Assembly (NCBI RefSeq): GCF_019665785.1
Contig: NZ_CP081149.1
Span: 1,488,001 to 1,552,000, forward strand
DNA length: 64,000 nt
Reading direction: 5' to 3'
Origin: Deefgea piscis
Lineage (GTDB): Bacteria; Pseudomonadota; Gammaproteobacteria; Burkholderiales; Chitinibacteraceae
In this document: piece by piece, positions 44,790-53,972 of the stretch
How positions within the stretch are numbered: position 1 is the stretch's first letter
Layout of the letters: each line of letters opens with the position of its first letter
Made by a program: the position numbers and the translations under genes
Notes under the pieces: model-generated
The model's input: only the letters and a program-made list of their open reading frames with translations
Databases searched by the model: none
Told to the model about the DNA's origin: nothing

Positions 44790-46517
44790 ATGTCTGAATC
44801 ATCCGTGTTTACCGCTTTTTTGACTGAACAGGCGCAACGGGCTCAAGTTTTGCAGCGGCAGCTACAACAAATATTTGATCCTTTTGGCTTGCTGGCTACG
44901 ACTCGAAAGGCCCAGCAAGCATGGGCCAATCATCCTTTTGAGCTGTTTGATAATTTACATCGCTATGCAATGGATGGCTTTCAATTGCAAGCCGCGCTAT
45001 TGCGTCGATTTGCCGGTGAACAGGATGTGGATTTGGTCGAGCCGCAGCCAGACGACCCTCGTTTTAGCGATCCGATTTGGTCTGAATCGCCATTTTGGGA
45101 TAGCGTCAAAGAATATTATCTATTTCAAACCCGCTGGTTGCAAAACTCGCTGTACGCCACACCTGGACTGACTGAGGGTGAGCGGCGTAAGTCGGCATTT
45201 TGGTTGCGACAATTTCTGAATGCCTTGGCGCCAAATAATTTCTTACTGGGTAATCCCACTGCGCTTAATAAAGCCATCACAACGCAAGGCGAGAGCCTGT
45301 GGCAAGGCTGGGATCATTTGGCGCGAGATATTCGCGCTGGCGATATTGCCATGACCGATTTATCGGCATTCACCGTCGGTGAGAATCTAGCTACAACGCC
45401 CGGTGCCGTGGTGTATCGCAATGAACTCCTTGAAGTGATTCACTATCAGAGCAATACCCCTACAGTTCATCAAGCCTCCATTGTGTTGATTTCGCCGTGG
45501 ATTAATAAGTACTACATCTTGGATTTAACCCCAGCCAAAAGCATGGTGAAGTATTTGGTCGATCAAGGATTTTCGGTGTTTGTCACCAGCTGGAAAAATC
45601 CAGATGCCACCATGGCCGAGGTTGGCTTGGATGATTATTTGACGCAAGGCATTGTGCCGATGATTCAAGTAGCTAAAGAAATCTCAGGTAGTGAGCAAGT
45701 CAACTTAGTCGGTTACTGCATTGGTGGTACTTTGGTGAGCCTATATATGGCTTGGATTAATCGCCTTTCACCAGCAGCGGTGCCGGTGTCGTCGGTGACT
45801 TTACTGACCACATTGACGGATTTTTCTTGCCCTGGCGATATCGAAGTATTTATCGATGAAGACGGTCTTGATGCCATCGATGCCATTATGGAACGACAAG
45901 GCTATCTGGATGGCAAAGACATGGCCGCTAGCTTTCGGATGCTACGCAGCAACAGCTTGATTTGGCAGTATTGGCAAAGCAATTATCTATTGGGCGAGCC
46001 ATCGACGGCGTTTGATATCTTGTATTGGAATATGGATAGCACGCGCATGCCAAAAAAAATGCATCACACCTATTTGCGTGAGCTGTATTGGCATAATCGA
46101 ATGATAGCACCTGATGGTTTGTACTTGGCAGGCCAAGGTATTGATTTAGCTAGAATTACCCAGCCTATCTATATGGTGAGCGCCGAAGAAGACCATATCG
46201 CACCATGGCAACAAACCTTTACTTTGGCCAATCGGGTGAGTGCACCTGTGCGGTTAACCCTATCGACATCAGGCCATATCGTTGGCATTATTAATCCGCC
46301 TATCCCGCAATCTAAGCGCAGTTTTCGACAAATTGCGTTGGATAAAAATCAAAATATTCCCGAGGCGATGAGTCAGCAAGCACCGGTCGCGGGCTCTTGG
46401 TGGCCCAATTGGGTTGAATGGTTGCGCGGTTTTTCTGGCGCACAAATCAAACCCAAGTTAAGCAGCCGACAACACCCTAATTTGGGTGCAGCGCCGGGTA
46501 CGTATGTTTTGGAGTAA
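44790..46517 (+). CDS. phaC: Class I polyhydroxyalkanoate synthase
   Basis: 575 residues, in the range of class I synthases. GGGGAA lies about eight bases before the ATG. The N-terminal PhaC_N domain spans about 50-240 (LWQGWDHLARDIRAGDIAMTD), followed by an alpha/beta-hydrolase core. The lipase-like box is GYCIGGT with nucleophile Cys 310, and the triad is completed by Asp 468 (SAEEDHIAPW) and His 496 (SGHIVGI). It polymerises 3-hydroxyacyl-CoA on the granule surface. No phaA, phaB, phaP or phaR lies next to it, so precursor supply is encoded elsewhere. The gene stands alone between murU and tkt. Confidence 0.95.
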   Translation: MSESSVFTAFLTEQAQRAQVLQRQLQQIFDPFGLLATTRKAQQAWANHPFELFDNLHRYAMDGFQLQAALLRRFAGEQDVDLVEPQPDDPRFSDPIWSESPFWDSVKEYYLFQTRWLQNSLYATPGLTEGERRKSAFWLRQFLNALAPNNFLLGNPTALNKAITTQGESLWQGWDHLARDIRAGDIAMTDLSAFTVGENLATTPGAVVYRNELLEVIHYQSNTPTVHQASIVLISPWINKYYILDLTPAKSMVKYLVDQGFSVFVTSWKNPDATMAEVGLDDYLTQGIVPMIQVAKEISGSEQVNLVGYCIGGTLVSLYMAWINRLSPAAVPVSSVTLLTTLTDFSCPGDIEVFIDEDGLDAIDAIMERQGYLDGKDMAASFRMLRSNSLIWQYWQSNYLLGEPSTAFDILYWNMDSTRMPKKMHHTYLRELYWHNRMIAPDGLYLAGQGIDLARITQPIYMVSAEEDHIAPWQQTFTLANRVSAPVRLTLSTSGHIVGIINPPIPQSKRSFRQIALDKNQNIPEAMSQQAPVAGSWWPNWVEWLRGFSGAQIKPKLSSRQHPNLGAAPGTYVLE

Positions 46518-46763
46518 GAGGATAGTCGGCGGCTTTTGCTTTGGCTTTTTGTTTTGATTCAATTTTAGTTTGCGCCAAAGCAATATCTCTATTTAGGTAG
46601 CATGAGTACAATGTCAGCAAAAGCGCTTTAATTCTGTCGTAAAGCTGAGTTAAAGCGAGAATAAGCCCTATTTTAGCGCGCTGTTTGGTGGCTGTTAGGC
46701 CAAGCAGGGCGTGTTTAATCAAGTTGGCGCAAGAGCGCTTATATTCAATCTGAGGAAACTGTG

Positions 46764-48764
46764 ATGGCAGCAACGCGTACTGATTTAGCAAATGCAATTC
46801 GTGCACTGGCGATGGATGCTGTGCAAAAAGCCAATTCGGGTCACCCTGGTGCGCCGATGGGTATGGCTGAGATTGGTTTGGCTTTGTGGGGCGGCAAAAT
46901 GCGCTTTAACCCACAAAACACCGCTTGGGCTAACCGTGACCGTTTTGTGCTGTCGAACGGCCACGGCTCGATGTTGCAATATGCCTTATTGCACCTCACA
47001 GGCTTTGATGTATCCATTGAAGACATCAAAAACTTCCGTCAATTCCATTCAAAAACCCCAGGTCACCCAGAAGTGCATTACACCCCAGGTGTAGAAACTA
47101 CGACGGGTCCTTTGGGCCAAGGTATCACCAATGCAGTGGGCTTTGCATTGGCAGAAAAACTCCTTGCTGCGCAATTTAATAAACCAGGTCTAGACATCGT
47201 TGATCACCACACTTATGTATTCATGGGTGATGGTTGTTTGATGGAAGGCATTTCGCACGAAGCTTGCTCACTCGCCGGTACTTTGGGCTTGGGTAAATTG
47301 GTGGCATTCTGGGACGACAACGGCATTTCGATCGACGGCCATGTTGAAGGCTGGTTCACTGACGACACACCAAAACGCTTTGAATCGTACGGCTGGCATG
47401 TGATTGCTGGTGTTGACGGCCATGATGTGGATGCACTCAATGCCGCCATTGATGCCGCCAAAGCAGAAACCAACAAACCAACGCTGATCTGCTGCAAAAC
47501 CATTATCGGTAAAGGTTCGCCAAACAAAGCGGCGAGCCATGATTGCCACGGCGCACCATTGGGTGATGCTGAAATCGCTGCAACGCGCGAAGCGATTGGC
47601 TGGCCACACGCACCGTTTGAAATCCCTGCTGAGGTGTACGCAGGTTGGGATCGTAAAGCCGCTGGTGCTGCGTTTGAAGCTGAGTGGAATACTTTGTTTG
47701 CCAAGTATGCCGCACAATTCCCGACCGAAGCCGCTGAATTTACTCGCCGCATGAAAGGCGATTTGCCAGCGAATTGGAATGACATCGTTGCGGCTGCCGT
47801 GCTTGACGCCAACAGCAAAGCTGAAACCATTGCAACGCGTAAAGCCAGCCAAAATGCATTGTCGGCACTTTGCCCACAATTACCAGAAATGCTCGGTGGT
47901 TCAGCCGACTTGACCGGTTCAAACTTGACCAACTGGAAGGGTTCGACCAGCTTGAAAGTTGAAAACGGTCAGATTTCAGGTAATCACATTAGCTATGGCG
48001 TGCGTGAATTTGGTATGAGCGCAATTATGAACGGTATCGTGTTGCACGGTGGTTTCCGTCCATTCGGTGGCACGTTCTTGATGTTCTGCGAATACGCTTT
48101 GAATGCATTGCGTATGGCCGCGTTGATGAAAACCAATAACATCTTCGTTTACACGCATGATTCAATTGGTCTGGGTGAAGATGGTCCTACGCATCAACCG
48201 ATTGAACAATTGCAAACCTTGCGTTGCATCCCGAACATGAACACCTGGCGTCCTGCAGACACCGTTGAATCGGTGGTGGCTTGGGCTGCTGCCATTGGTG
48301 AGCGGACTACGCCGTCATCATTGGTATTCACGCGTCAAAACTTGCAATTCCAAGCGCGTACTGAGCAACAGTTGGCTGATATTGCCAAAGGCGGCTATGT
48401 ACTCGTTGATGCGGCTAACCCACAGTTGGTGATTTTGGCGACGGGTTCGGAAGTGGATTTGGCGGTGAAAGCAGCGGCGCAATTGCAAACTGAAGGTGTT
48501 GCGGTGCGTGTGGTATCAATGCCATCAACCAATGTGTTTGATAAGCAAGATGCTGCGTATAAAGCATCGGTATTGCCAGCGGGCGTACCACGCTTGGCAG
48601 TCGAAGCGGCAACAAGTGACTTCTGGCGCAAATATGTTGGTCTTGAAGGCGATGTGATTGGTATGGATACGTTTGGTGAGTCTGCACCAGCAAATCTGCT
48701 GTTCAAGCACTTTGGCTTCTCAGTTGAAAACGTAGTGGCTCGTGCCAAAGCATTGCTGAAATAA
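46764..48764 (+). CDS. tkt: Transketolase
   Basis: 666 residues from the ATG at 46764, with GAGGAA about eight bases upstream. A GTG one codon before is less likely. TPP-dependent transfer of two-carbon units in the pentose phosphate pathway. Motifs include [54 protein letters not shown] and [16 protein letters not shown]. Codon use is noticeably more biased (caa, ggt, aaa) than in the neighbours, fitting high expression. The class II aldolase gene of the same central pathway is 7.5 kb away. Confidence 0.97.
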   Translation: MAATRTDLANAIRALAMDAVQKANSGHPGAPMGMAEIGLALWGGKMRFNPQNTAWANRDRFVLSNGHGSMLQYALLHLTGFDVSIEDIKNFRQFHSKTPGHPEVHYTPGVETTTGPLGQGITNAVGFALAEKLLAAQFNKPGLDIVDHHTYVFMGDGCLMEGISHEACSLAGTLGLGKLVAFWDDNGISIDGHVEGWFTDDTPKRFESYGWHVIAGVDGHDVDALNAAIDAAKAETNKPTLICCKTIIGKGSPNKAASHDCHGAPLGDAEIAATREAIGWPHAPFEIPAEVYAGWDRKAAGAAFEAEWNTLFAKYAAQFPTEAAEFTRRMKGDLPANWNDIVAAAVLDANSKAETIATRKASQNALSALCPQLPEMLGGSADLTGSNLTNWKGSTSLKVENGQISGNHISYGVREFGMSAIMNGIVLHGGFRPFGGTFLMFCEYALNALRMAALMKTNNIFVYTHDSIGLGEDGPTHQPIEQLQTLRCIPNMNTWRPADTVESVVAWAAAIGERTTPSSLVFTRQNLQFQARTEQQLADIAKGGYVLVDAANPQLVILATGSEVDLAVKAAAQLQTEGVAVRVVSMPSTNVFDKQDAAYKASVLPAGVPRLAVEAATSDFWRKYVGLEGDVIGMDTFGESAPANLLFKHFGFSVENVVARAKALLK

Positions 48765-48787
48765 GCGATTGAGTTGCTGCAATCAAT

Positions 48788-48811
48788 AAGCGCCTTCGGG
48801 CGCTTTTTTAT
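48788..48811 (+). terminator. Terminator after tkt
   Basis: The stem AAGCGCC / GGCGCTT with a TTCG tetraloop is followed by a T-run. Confidence 0.92.
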
Positions 48812-48881
48812 TGGCTGTCGTTGGCTTGAAAGTCACGGTTTTGACTGGCGTTGTCGTTAACTTTAAGTCAGCATGAATAGC

Positions 48882-48935
48882 CTACGAAGCGGTCGATTTA
48901 GCTCGTTATTAACGCTGCTAAATCGACTGTCGTAG
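48882..48935. repeat. Long imperfect inverted repeat
   Basis: CTACGA...GGTCGATTTAGC (48882-48902) pairs with GCTAAATCGAC..TCGTAG (48917-48935) around a 14-base loop. There is no T-run. It lies between the tkt terminator and the copper-chaperone gene, and its function is unclear. Confidence 0.5.
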
Positions 48936-48968
48936 ACATTACTGAGCACTGAATGCAGCGATATTACT

Positions 48969-49424
48969 TTAATGTGAGTGCGCTGCTGAAGCTGGCATGT
49001 GAGCGATGTTTTTAACGTCAACGGTCACGGTGATTGCGCCAGCTTTGGCAAAATGGAGCGTGAGCGCCTGTTTTTCACCAGCGACAAGGCCTTTTTTTAG
49101 TCCAATCAGCATAATGTGATAGCCGCCAGGCGCTAGTGTTAGCGTTTGATTGCTGGCAATAGGGAGCCCAGCCGTCATTTGACGCATTTTCATCACGCCA
49201 TCGCTCATTTTCATTTCATGAATCTCAGTTTTGCTGGCAAGGTCGGAACTCGCTGATAGCAGTTGATCCGCCGCTTTGCTATTGATGGTCATAAAAACAC
49301 CGGCATTGGCCGCTTGAGGTGGCGTGGCTCGCGTCCAAACTTGATCAACTGACACGCTATCTTGCGCCAAGGATAGGTTTGCACTGAATGCAAGAGCCGC
49401 GAAAAGGGCGAGTTTTTTAAACAT
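48969..49424 (-). CDS. Periplasmic copper chaperone PCu(A)C
   Basis: 151 residues from the ATG at 49424, with GGAAAAG five bases before it. An in-frame TTG at 49436 lies in that site. The signal peptide (about 1-21) ends LAQ-D. The fold is the cupredoxin-like DUF461/PCuAC domain: VWTRATPPQAANAGVFM, copper ligands in EIHEMKM and MRQM, and GGYHIMLIGLKK with the last His-x-Met pair. The tail HSH may add a ligand. These chaperones deliver Cu(I) to the CuA or CuB site of cytochrome oxidase. The usual partner SCO/SenC is not adjacent. Confidence 0.92.
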   Translation of the reverse strand: MFKKLALFAALAFSANLSLAQDSVSVDQVWTRATPPQAANAGVFMTINSKAADQLLSASSDLASKTEIHEMKMSDGVMKMRQMTAGLPIASNQTLTLAPGGYHIMLIGLKKGLVAGEKQALTLHFAKAGAITVTVDVKNIAHMPASAAHSH

Positions 49425-49569
49425 ATTCTTTTCCAAAACAAGACAACTTAAAAAGACTGCCAGCCGTTATTGCGCAAGCATTGCTGAGTGGCTAGCGAGG
49501 GAGTTGTCAGTATAACTGGATGATGAATAAGTTTAAAAGCTGGGTATTTGTCAGTTGACTACAGGGGAA

Positions 49570-50523
49570 TCAGGATTGGCTATCGCGAAGTTGGTTTCTA
49601 CCATGTTGTTTAGCAAAATACAGCGCAAGATCAGCCTCTTGAATCAGCACGCTCGATTCAGCATCTCGGGTTGGTGTTGATGTTGCACAGCCAATACTCA
49701 CAGTGGCAATGTGGTGCGGTGAATCTGGATGCGGTCGCTCCAGTTCACGAACGGCATCGAGTAATTGTTCGGCGATGGTGATGCAGCCCGCCATAGGTGT
49801 TGCCGGCAGTAATACGATAAATTCTTCGCCGCCATAGCGAGCAATAATGTCAGTGGGTCGACGTAATGCTGCTTGCAGCGCTGAGGCAATTTCTTGCAAG
49901 CAGGTGTCGCCTTGTTGGTGGCCAAGTTGATCGTTATAGCGTTTGAAAAAATCAATATCAATCATCAAGACGCTCAATGCATGTTTTTGTCGAATTGCCC
50001 GACGCCATTCTTCAGCTAATTTCTCTTCGTAATAGCGGCGATTGGGGATGCCGGTTAAACCATCTTGATAAGCAAAACGATGCAATTCAGCGGCGCGTTC
50101 TTGCAAGATTTGTTCGCGGATCACCGAGGCGGTGACATCTTGGATTTGAATTAAGCAAAACTGTTCATTATCAAATTGCCGTAATGGCGTGACTTGAATT
50201 TGTTGCTGCATTCGCAGCGGCACTTCGTCATTATTATGTAGGCGAAATAAATTAAACGGCGCTCGATTTAAGCATTGTGATAAAAAAGAAGACTGATCTT
50301 TTTCAATGGCCAATTTAACGGCTTGTTCTACACGAGTATTTTTTAATTCAGGGAAGGCAATACTTAAAGGTAAACCAATTAAACCATCTGAATTACGACC
50401 AGATGCTTTAACTAACCAGCGATTCCATAATGCAATTTCACCTTTACCATTTAAAATAAGGACGCCAAGTTCGAGTGCGTCAAAGGTGCTAAATAATAAT
50501 AAAGGAGCATGGTTGTTCATCAT
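49570..50523 (-). CDS. PAS-GGDEF diguanylate cyclase
   Basis: 317 residues. The PAS-like domain (about 10-135: GVLILNGKGEIALWNRWLVKASG, ending FCLIQIQDVTA) is followed by a short coiled coil and a GGDEF domain (about 150-312) with DGLTGIPNRRYY, active-site RYGGEEF and an RPTD inhibitory site five residues before it. Predicted active and product-inhibited. No membrane helix. The start (two ATGs in tandem) is only five bases after the cheC stop, so it forms an operon with cheC and a CheY-like gene. Confidence 0.92.
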   Translation of the reverse strand: MMNNHAPLLLFSTFDALELGVLILNGKGEIALWNRWLVKASGRNSDGLIGLPLSIAFPELKNTRVEQAVKLAIEKDQSSFLSQCLNRAPFNLFRLHNNDEVPLRMQQQIQVTPLRQFDNEQFCLIQIQDVTASVIREQILQERAAELHRFAYQDGLTGIPNRRYYEEKLAEEWRRAIRQKHALSVLMIDIDFFKRYNDQLGHQQGDTCLQEIASALQAALRRPTDIIARYGGEEFIVLLPATPMAGCITIAEQLLDAVRELERPHPDSPHHIATVSIGCATSTPTRDAESSVLIQEADLALYFAKQHGRNQLRDSQS

Positions 50524-50528
50524 TTAGC

Positions 50529-51140
50529 TTAGCTTTGTACCATCATGGTACCTAAAAATTGATTGATTGCCTCGTTGAGTAAATCGAGTGAGTTGGCATT
50601 CATAATAAATATGACGTGCCCGTGTAGTTCACGAGAAGACAATGAAAATTGAATTTGCAGCACCATCACCACATGATTGGCATCGCACTCTTTGAGAACT
50701 GAGATACCTGAGCCGATATGCAGTGCCGGCAAACCGCATTGAAAAGGTTGCTTAAAAATATCGGCTAAAGAGCCTAAGCAAGAATTGAGAATAATATTGC
50801 CAATTTCGGAGAGGGCATCTTGTTCTAATTCAGTCAGTTGCTCGATGGGTAGGCTATTACCCATCATTAAGCGAACTAAATCTAAGCTTCGTGCCTCAGG
50901 AAAAATAAGTAGCGCATTGCCGTGAAAACTCCCGTCAAAGCTTTGCCTAACACTGCAGACCCGTTGGCTGGTTTTTTCTAAGTAATGGGCAGCCTCTTCG
51001 ACGCTATAAAATTCAACCATCGGTACTGAGAGTAAAATCTCTTCGTTAATAATTTGGCTCATGCTGGCAGCAGCTTGACCCACACTGATATTAAAAATTT
51101 CACATAGTGCATCGCGTTGTAGTGAGCCAAGTTCTAGCAT
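50529..51140 (-). CDS. CheC-like CheY-P phosphatase
   Basis: 203 residues, the CheC length. Two copies of the phosphatase helix are visible: DALCEIFNISVGQAA with Glu 14 and Asn 17, and DALSEIGNIILNSCLG with Glu 112 and Asn 115. Members of the CheC/CheX/FliY family use such Glu/Asn pairs to dephosphorylate CheY-type receivers. CheC is typical of Bacillus and Thermotoga and less common in betaproteobacteria. It lies two bases after a single-domain response regulator and five before a diguanylate cyclase, so its target is probably that regulator (inference). Confidence 0.88.
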   Translation of the reverse strand: MLELGSLQRDALCEIFNISVGQAAASMSQIINEEILLSVPMVEFYSVEEAAHYLEKTSQRVCSVRQSFDGSFHGNALLIFPEARSLDLVRLMMGNSLPIEQLTELEQDALSEIGNIILNSCLGSLADIFKQPFQCGLPALHIGSGISVLKECDANHVVMVLQIQFSLSSRELHGHVIFIMNANSLDLLNEAINQFLGTMMVQS

Positions 51141-51142
51141 GC

Positions 51143-51505
51143 TTATGCTCCTGCGATCGTGAAGACTTTAAGAAGGGTGTCCGCTACGATGGGCTTGGGA
51201 ACAAAGTGTAAGCCAGCGTTGAGCGCGCGCTCTTGTGTACTGTTCTGGACATTGGCCGTCAATAAAGCAATAAAACAATCGGGCTGCAGTGCTTTGATGG
51301 TCGTGCCCGCTTCAATGCCATCGATGCCTGGCATGTTAAGATCCATAGAAATGAAATCTATTTTGTGGGTTTTCGCCATTTCGATGGCATCTAGTCCAGA
51401 GCCAGCTTCGAGATAAACCCAGTCTGGACGCTGTGCAATGGCAAAAGATCGTATCATCATGCGTGAAACGCGGCTGTCATCAACAATGAGCATGGTATAG
51501 GGCAT
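51143..51505 (-). CDS. CheY-like single-domain response regulator
   Basis: 120 residues, only a receiver domain. The acidic pair is Asp 9 and Asp 10, the phosphoacceptor is Asp 55 (SMDLNMPGIDG), and the switch residues are Thr 83 and Lys 104 (VPKP). It has no output domain, so it must act by binding a partner. It is the first gene of an operon with the CheC-like phosphatase and a diguanylate cyclase. No dedicated kinase is adjacent. Confidence 0.92.
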   Translation of the reverse strand: MPYTMLIVDDSRVSRMMIRSFAIAQRPDWVYLEAGSGLDAIEMAKTHKIDFISMDLNMPGIDGIEAGTTIKALQPDCFIALLTANVQNSTQERALNAGLHFVPKPIVADTLLKVFTIAGA

Positions 51506-51597
51506 GAGTTTATTCCAGCGGATAGTCAGTTCAGTGTAGGTATTTACTGTGAAATTGCAATGTATGATGTTTTAAATTGGAGTCGTAGAATTACAAG

Positions 51598-52248
51598 ATG
51601 ATCTGGCGAATCGCTTTTTTAAGCTCATTATTACTGCATGCACTGGTCGTTTTTGCTTGGCAGGGGCGTTTTGAGACTGAGGCTGCGGCATCGGATCTCC
51701 CGCTGTTAGTGCGATTGCAAGCGCCTGCGGTATTGAGTCCTGCGGTTGCAAAACAGCCTTCAGTCGTTCATCCAAATCGGCCTCCTTTACGGCAGACTAT
51801 AACTAAAAAGCCCCTTACACCCGCTTTGCCAAAGCCTCGTGAGCACGTAGCAGCGCCGCTTGCCAAGCCGCAAGCTTCAGCGACCAGTATGGGGCTTCAA
51901 TCGCCGCAAACGCAGACTGTGAATTCCGCAGAGACTTCGGCAGTTATGAGCGCTGCGGCAGAGGAGACCGCCGTGCAATATCGTGCGGCCTACTTAAATA
52001 ATCCAGAGCCAGAAATGCCGCGTTTGTCACGGATGAAAATGGAGAGTGGCAAGGTGCAATTACAAGTGAAGGTCAACGCAGCAGGTGAGCCAATTCAAGT
52101 CACGGTATTAAGCAGTAGTCATTACCCACGTTTAGATCAGGCCGCGGTGGAGACGGTGAAAACGCAGTGGCGATTTATCCCCGCCAAAAAAAATGGCGTG
52201 TCGATTGAGGCGAATGTTGTTTTTGCGATTGAATTTAATTTGAAATAA
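51598..52248 (+). CDS. TonB-like energy transducer
   Basis: 216 residues: an N-terminal anchor helix (about 4-22), a proline/lysine-containing periplasmic linker (about 45-115, with PKPREH, PLAKPQ) and a C-terminal TonB domain (about 130-215: YLNNPEPEMPRLSRM, GKVQLQVKVNAAGEP, QAAVETVKTQWRFIPAK). TonB couples ExbBD to outer-membrane receptors. No exbB, exbD or receptor gene is adjacent. The ATG at 51598 has only a distant GGAG. Divergent from the CheY-like operon. Confidence 0.88.
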   Translation: MIWRIAFLSSLLLHALVVFAWQGRFETEAAASDLPLLVRLQAPAVLSPAVAKQPSVVHPNRPPLRQTITKKPLTPALPKPREHVAAPLAKPQASATSMGLQSPQTQTVNSAETSAVMSAAAEETAVQYRAAYLNNPEPEMPRLSRMKMESGKVQLQVKVNAAGEPIQVTVLSSSHYPRLDQAAVETVKTQWRFIPAKKNGVSIEANVVFAIEFNLK

Positions 52249-52270
52249 AGCAAGGTGATTTGTTAATACA

Positions 52271-52672
52271 ATGAAAATTCCAGAAATTCCCAGTCATGAA
52301 ATTGAGTTTAGTGCCATTCGCGCTCAAGGCGCGGGAGGACAAAATGTCAATAAAGTCTCCAGTGCAGTGCATTTACGTTTTTCAATTCCAAATTCTTCAT
52401 TGCCCGCCGAATTTAAAAGCCGGCTATTGGCACTGAATGACCAAAGAATTAATAAAGACGGCGTGGTAGTGATTAAGGCGCAAACTTCGCGCAGTCAAGA
52501 AGCTAATCGCGCCGAGGCGATGCTGCGCTTAATGTCGCTGATTGAAAGTGTCGCGGTATTGGCCAAGCCACGCCGCGCAACTAAGCCTAGTTATGGTGCA
52601 AAACAACGTCGTTTGGATGGAAAACAGTTGCGAGGCTCAGTGAAGGCACTGCGGGGCAAAGTGGCGTATTAA
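52271..52672 (+). CDS. arfB: Alternative ribosome-rescue factor ArfB (peptidyl-tRNA hydrolase)
   Basis: 133 residues. The catalytic GGQ motif is at residues 22-24 (GAGGQNVNK), followed by SSAVHLRF as in the family, and the C-terminal tail is strongly basic (RRATKPSYGAKQRRLDG), which enters the mRNA channel of stalled ribosomes. It releases peptides from ribosomes lacking a stop codon. The short length and tail separate it from RF1/RF2. Starts 22 bases after tonB and may be co-transcribed with it. Confidence 0.95.
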   Translation: MKIPEIPSHEIEFSAIRAQGAGGQNVNKVSSAVHLRFSIPNSSLPAEFKSRLLALNDQRINKDGVVVIKAQTSRSQEANRAEAMLRLMSLIESVAVLAKPRRATKPSYGAKQRRLDGKQLRGSVKALRGKVAY

Positions 52673-52712
52673 GTTGAGTCTTTCAGTGTGATTTGCTGTT
52701 GAATCATGTTTG

Positions 52713-52740
52713 AAAAAAAACCGACTAGCAAAGTCGGTTT
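52713..52740 (-). terminator. Terminator of the unknown gene at 52763-53260
   Basis: A 9-bp stem, AAACCGACT / AGTCGGTTT, with a five-base loop. In the minus direction it is followed by eight T residues. Confidence 0.88.
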
Positions 52741-52762
52741 GAATTGGGTCGCTGTGAAACGT

Positions 52763-53260
52763 TTAATTGGTTTTAAAGCGGTTTTCGTAAGCGATGCTGG
52801 CTTGAATATTGAGCGCTTGGCATAGCTTGAAAAAAGCCGTTAGATGATGCGTGCGGATCAGGAGCATTTGCATTTGATCGCGATGACTAAAGTCGATTAA
52901 GGTGAAGTTAGGATTGAGTTCATCTTGAATGGCTTTTAGCGCCGAAGTTTCGCTCAATTCAGTTAAAGCGCTGGCTTCGAGTTCGAGCTCGCCCTCACCA
53001 AAAGCGTCGCTGATTTGCTGGTATAGCGCTGGCATGGATTGGGCGTTAAAAATCAAACCGTCAGCGAGTTGCTCGAGAAGTACTACTTCCCAGAGCGGCA
53101 CTGCCGTTTCGCTAGGATAAAAATCTGCGGCGTGGCGTGCACGATAGGCGATAGGGTCTTGCTGAGCAGCCATCACTTCGGCGGTCATGGCGAGAATGTC
53201 TTCATGGTCTAAACCGCCGTCGGCGATCAATTCAAAGAGTTCAATAATTTGCGTTTGCAT
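52763..53260 (-). CDS. Acidic cytoplasmic protein of unknown function
   Basis: 165 residues from the ATG at 53260, with GGAA about four bases upstream. The frame reaches 53377, but those residues are not protein-like. It is strongly acidic and mostly helical in the first half (IIELFELIADGGLDHEDIL), followed by a beta segment. No signal peptide, no motif that I recognise. It stands between arfB (convergent) and the cysteine-cluster gene, has its own terminator, and looks like a real, single gene by codon use. Confidence 0.65.
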   Translation of the reverse strand: MQTQIIELFELIADGGLDHEDILAMTAEVMAAQQDPIAYRARHAADFYPSETAVPLWEVVLLEQLADGLIFNAQSMPALYQQISDAFGEGELELEASALTELSETSALKAIQDELNPNFTLIDFSHRDQMQMLLIRTHHLTAFFKLCQALNIQASIAYENRFKTN

Positions 53261-53428
53261 AAAATTCCAAAATAAGTAAGCTGCGGCCAATCGAGTGGCG
53301 GCGGGCAACACGCAAGCGAGGTGTTGCCTCAACGTTGAGTAGTGAGGCGCTGAAAATAAGATGGCAAGGGTATCCACCTCTAACCATTATTCTATATGGC
53401 TTAGGATGAAATACCTGCCTAGTCGGGC

Positions 53429-53824
53429 TTAAAACCAGCGGATATAGGCACAAAAGCCGGGTTTTGGACCAATCGTGGGATGGTTACGACAGGTATTTGG
53501 ACGTTTTTCGTAAATGGTGCATAAACGAGTTTCTTCGTTTAAATAAATGCAATCACGGGTGCCGCGCCGAGCGAGCGTGTAAATTTCATGTTTGAAATTA
53601 AAATGCTCGATAATTCGCGCTTTCATTAAGCGTTTGGCGATGTTTTTTGCCGGTTCGTCTTTATCGAATTCATCGACCACACCCATCCGGATTAAATCAC
53701 CGATTTTGACTTCGACCGGCATGGTGCAACAGCCCGAATAGCAATCGTCGCATTTGCCTTTGGTGAATTTCACCCATGTATCAGGATCGTGGAGTTCGGT
53801 ACGGTTGAGGATTTGGCGGGTCAT
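53429..53824 (-). CDS. YkgJ family cysteine-cluster protein
   Basis: 131 residues from the ATG at 53824; a longer frame begins at 53857. The cysteines follow the CxCxxC family (YkgJ/UPF0153): GKCDDCYSGCC, RDCIYLNEETRLCTIYEKRPNTCRNHP and a final GFCAY. They are thought to bind zinc or an iron-sulfur cluster. The function of the family is not established. Upstream lies a CheZ-like gene, about 150 bases away. Confidence 0.85.
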   Translation of the reverse strand: MTRQILNRTELHDPDTWVKFTKGKCDDCYSGCCTMPVEVKIGDLIRMGVVDEFDKDEPAKNIAKRLMKARIIEHFNFKHEIYTLARRGTRDCIYLNEETRLCTIYEKRPNTCRNHPTIGPKPGFCAYIRWF

Positions 53825-53972
53825 GATGCATTCAAAATCAAGAAAGGTGCGCAGCATACCACAGTCTGTGGCTCGCTAAGTAGTTGTTCTGGTAGAAAAA
53901 ATATTACCTTAGGGCTTGTTGATGTTAGGTTTCCTACTCAGCTGGCGCGAAATTGAGATGAATTGGCCTTGA

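Noticed and set aside
47213..47932. 239-codon minus-strand frame inside tkt
   Set aside because: It is the complement of a strongly codon-biased gene; low-complexity Ser/Ala composition and no family feature.
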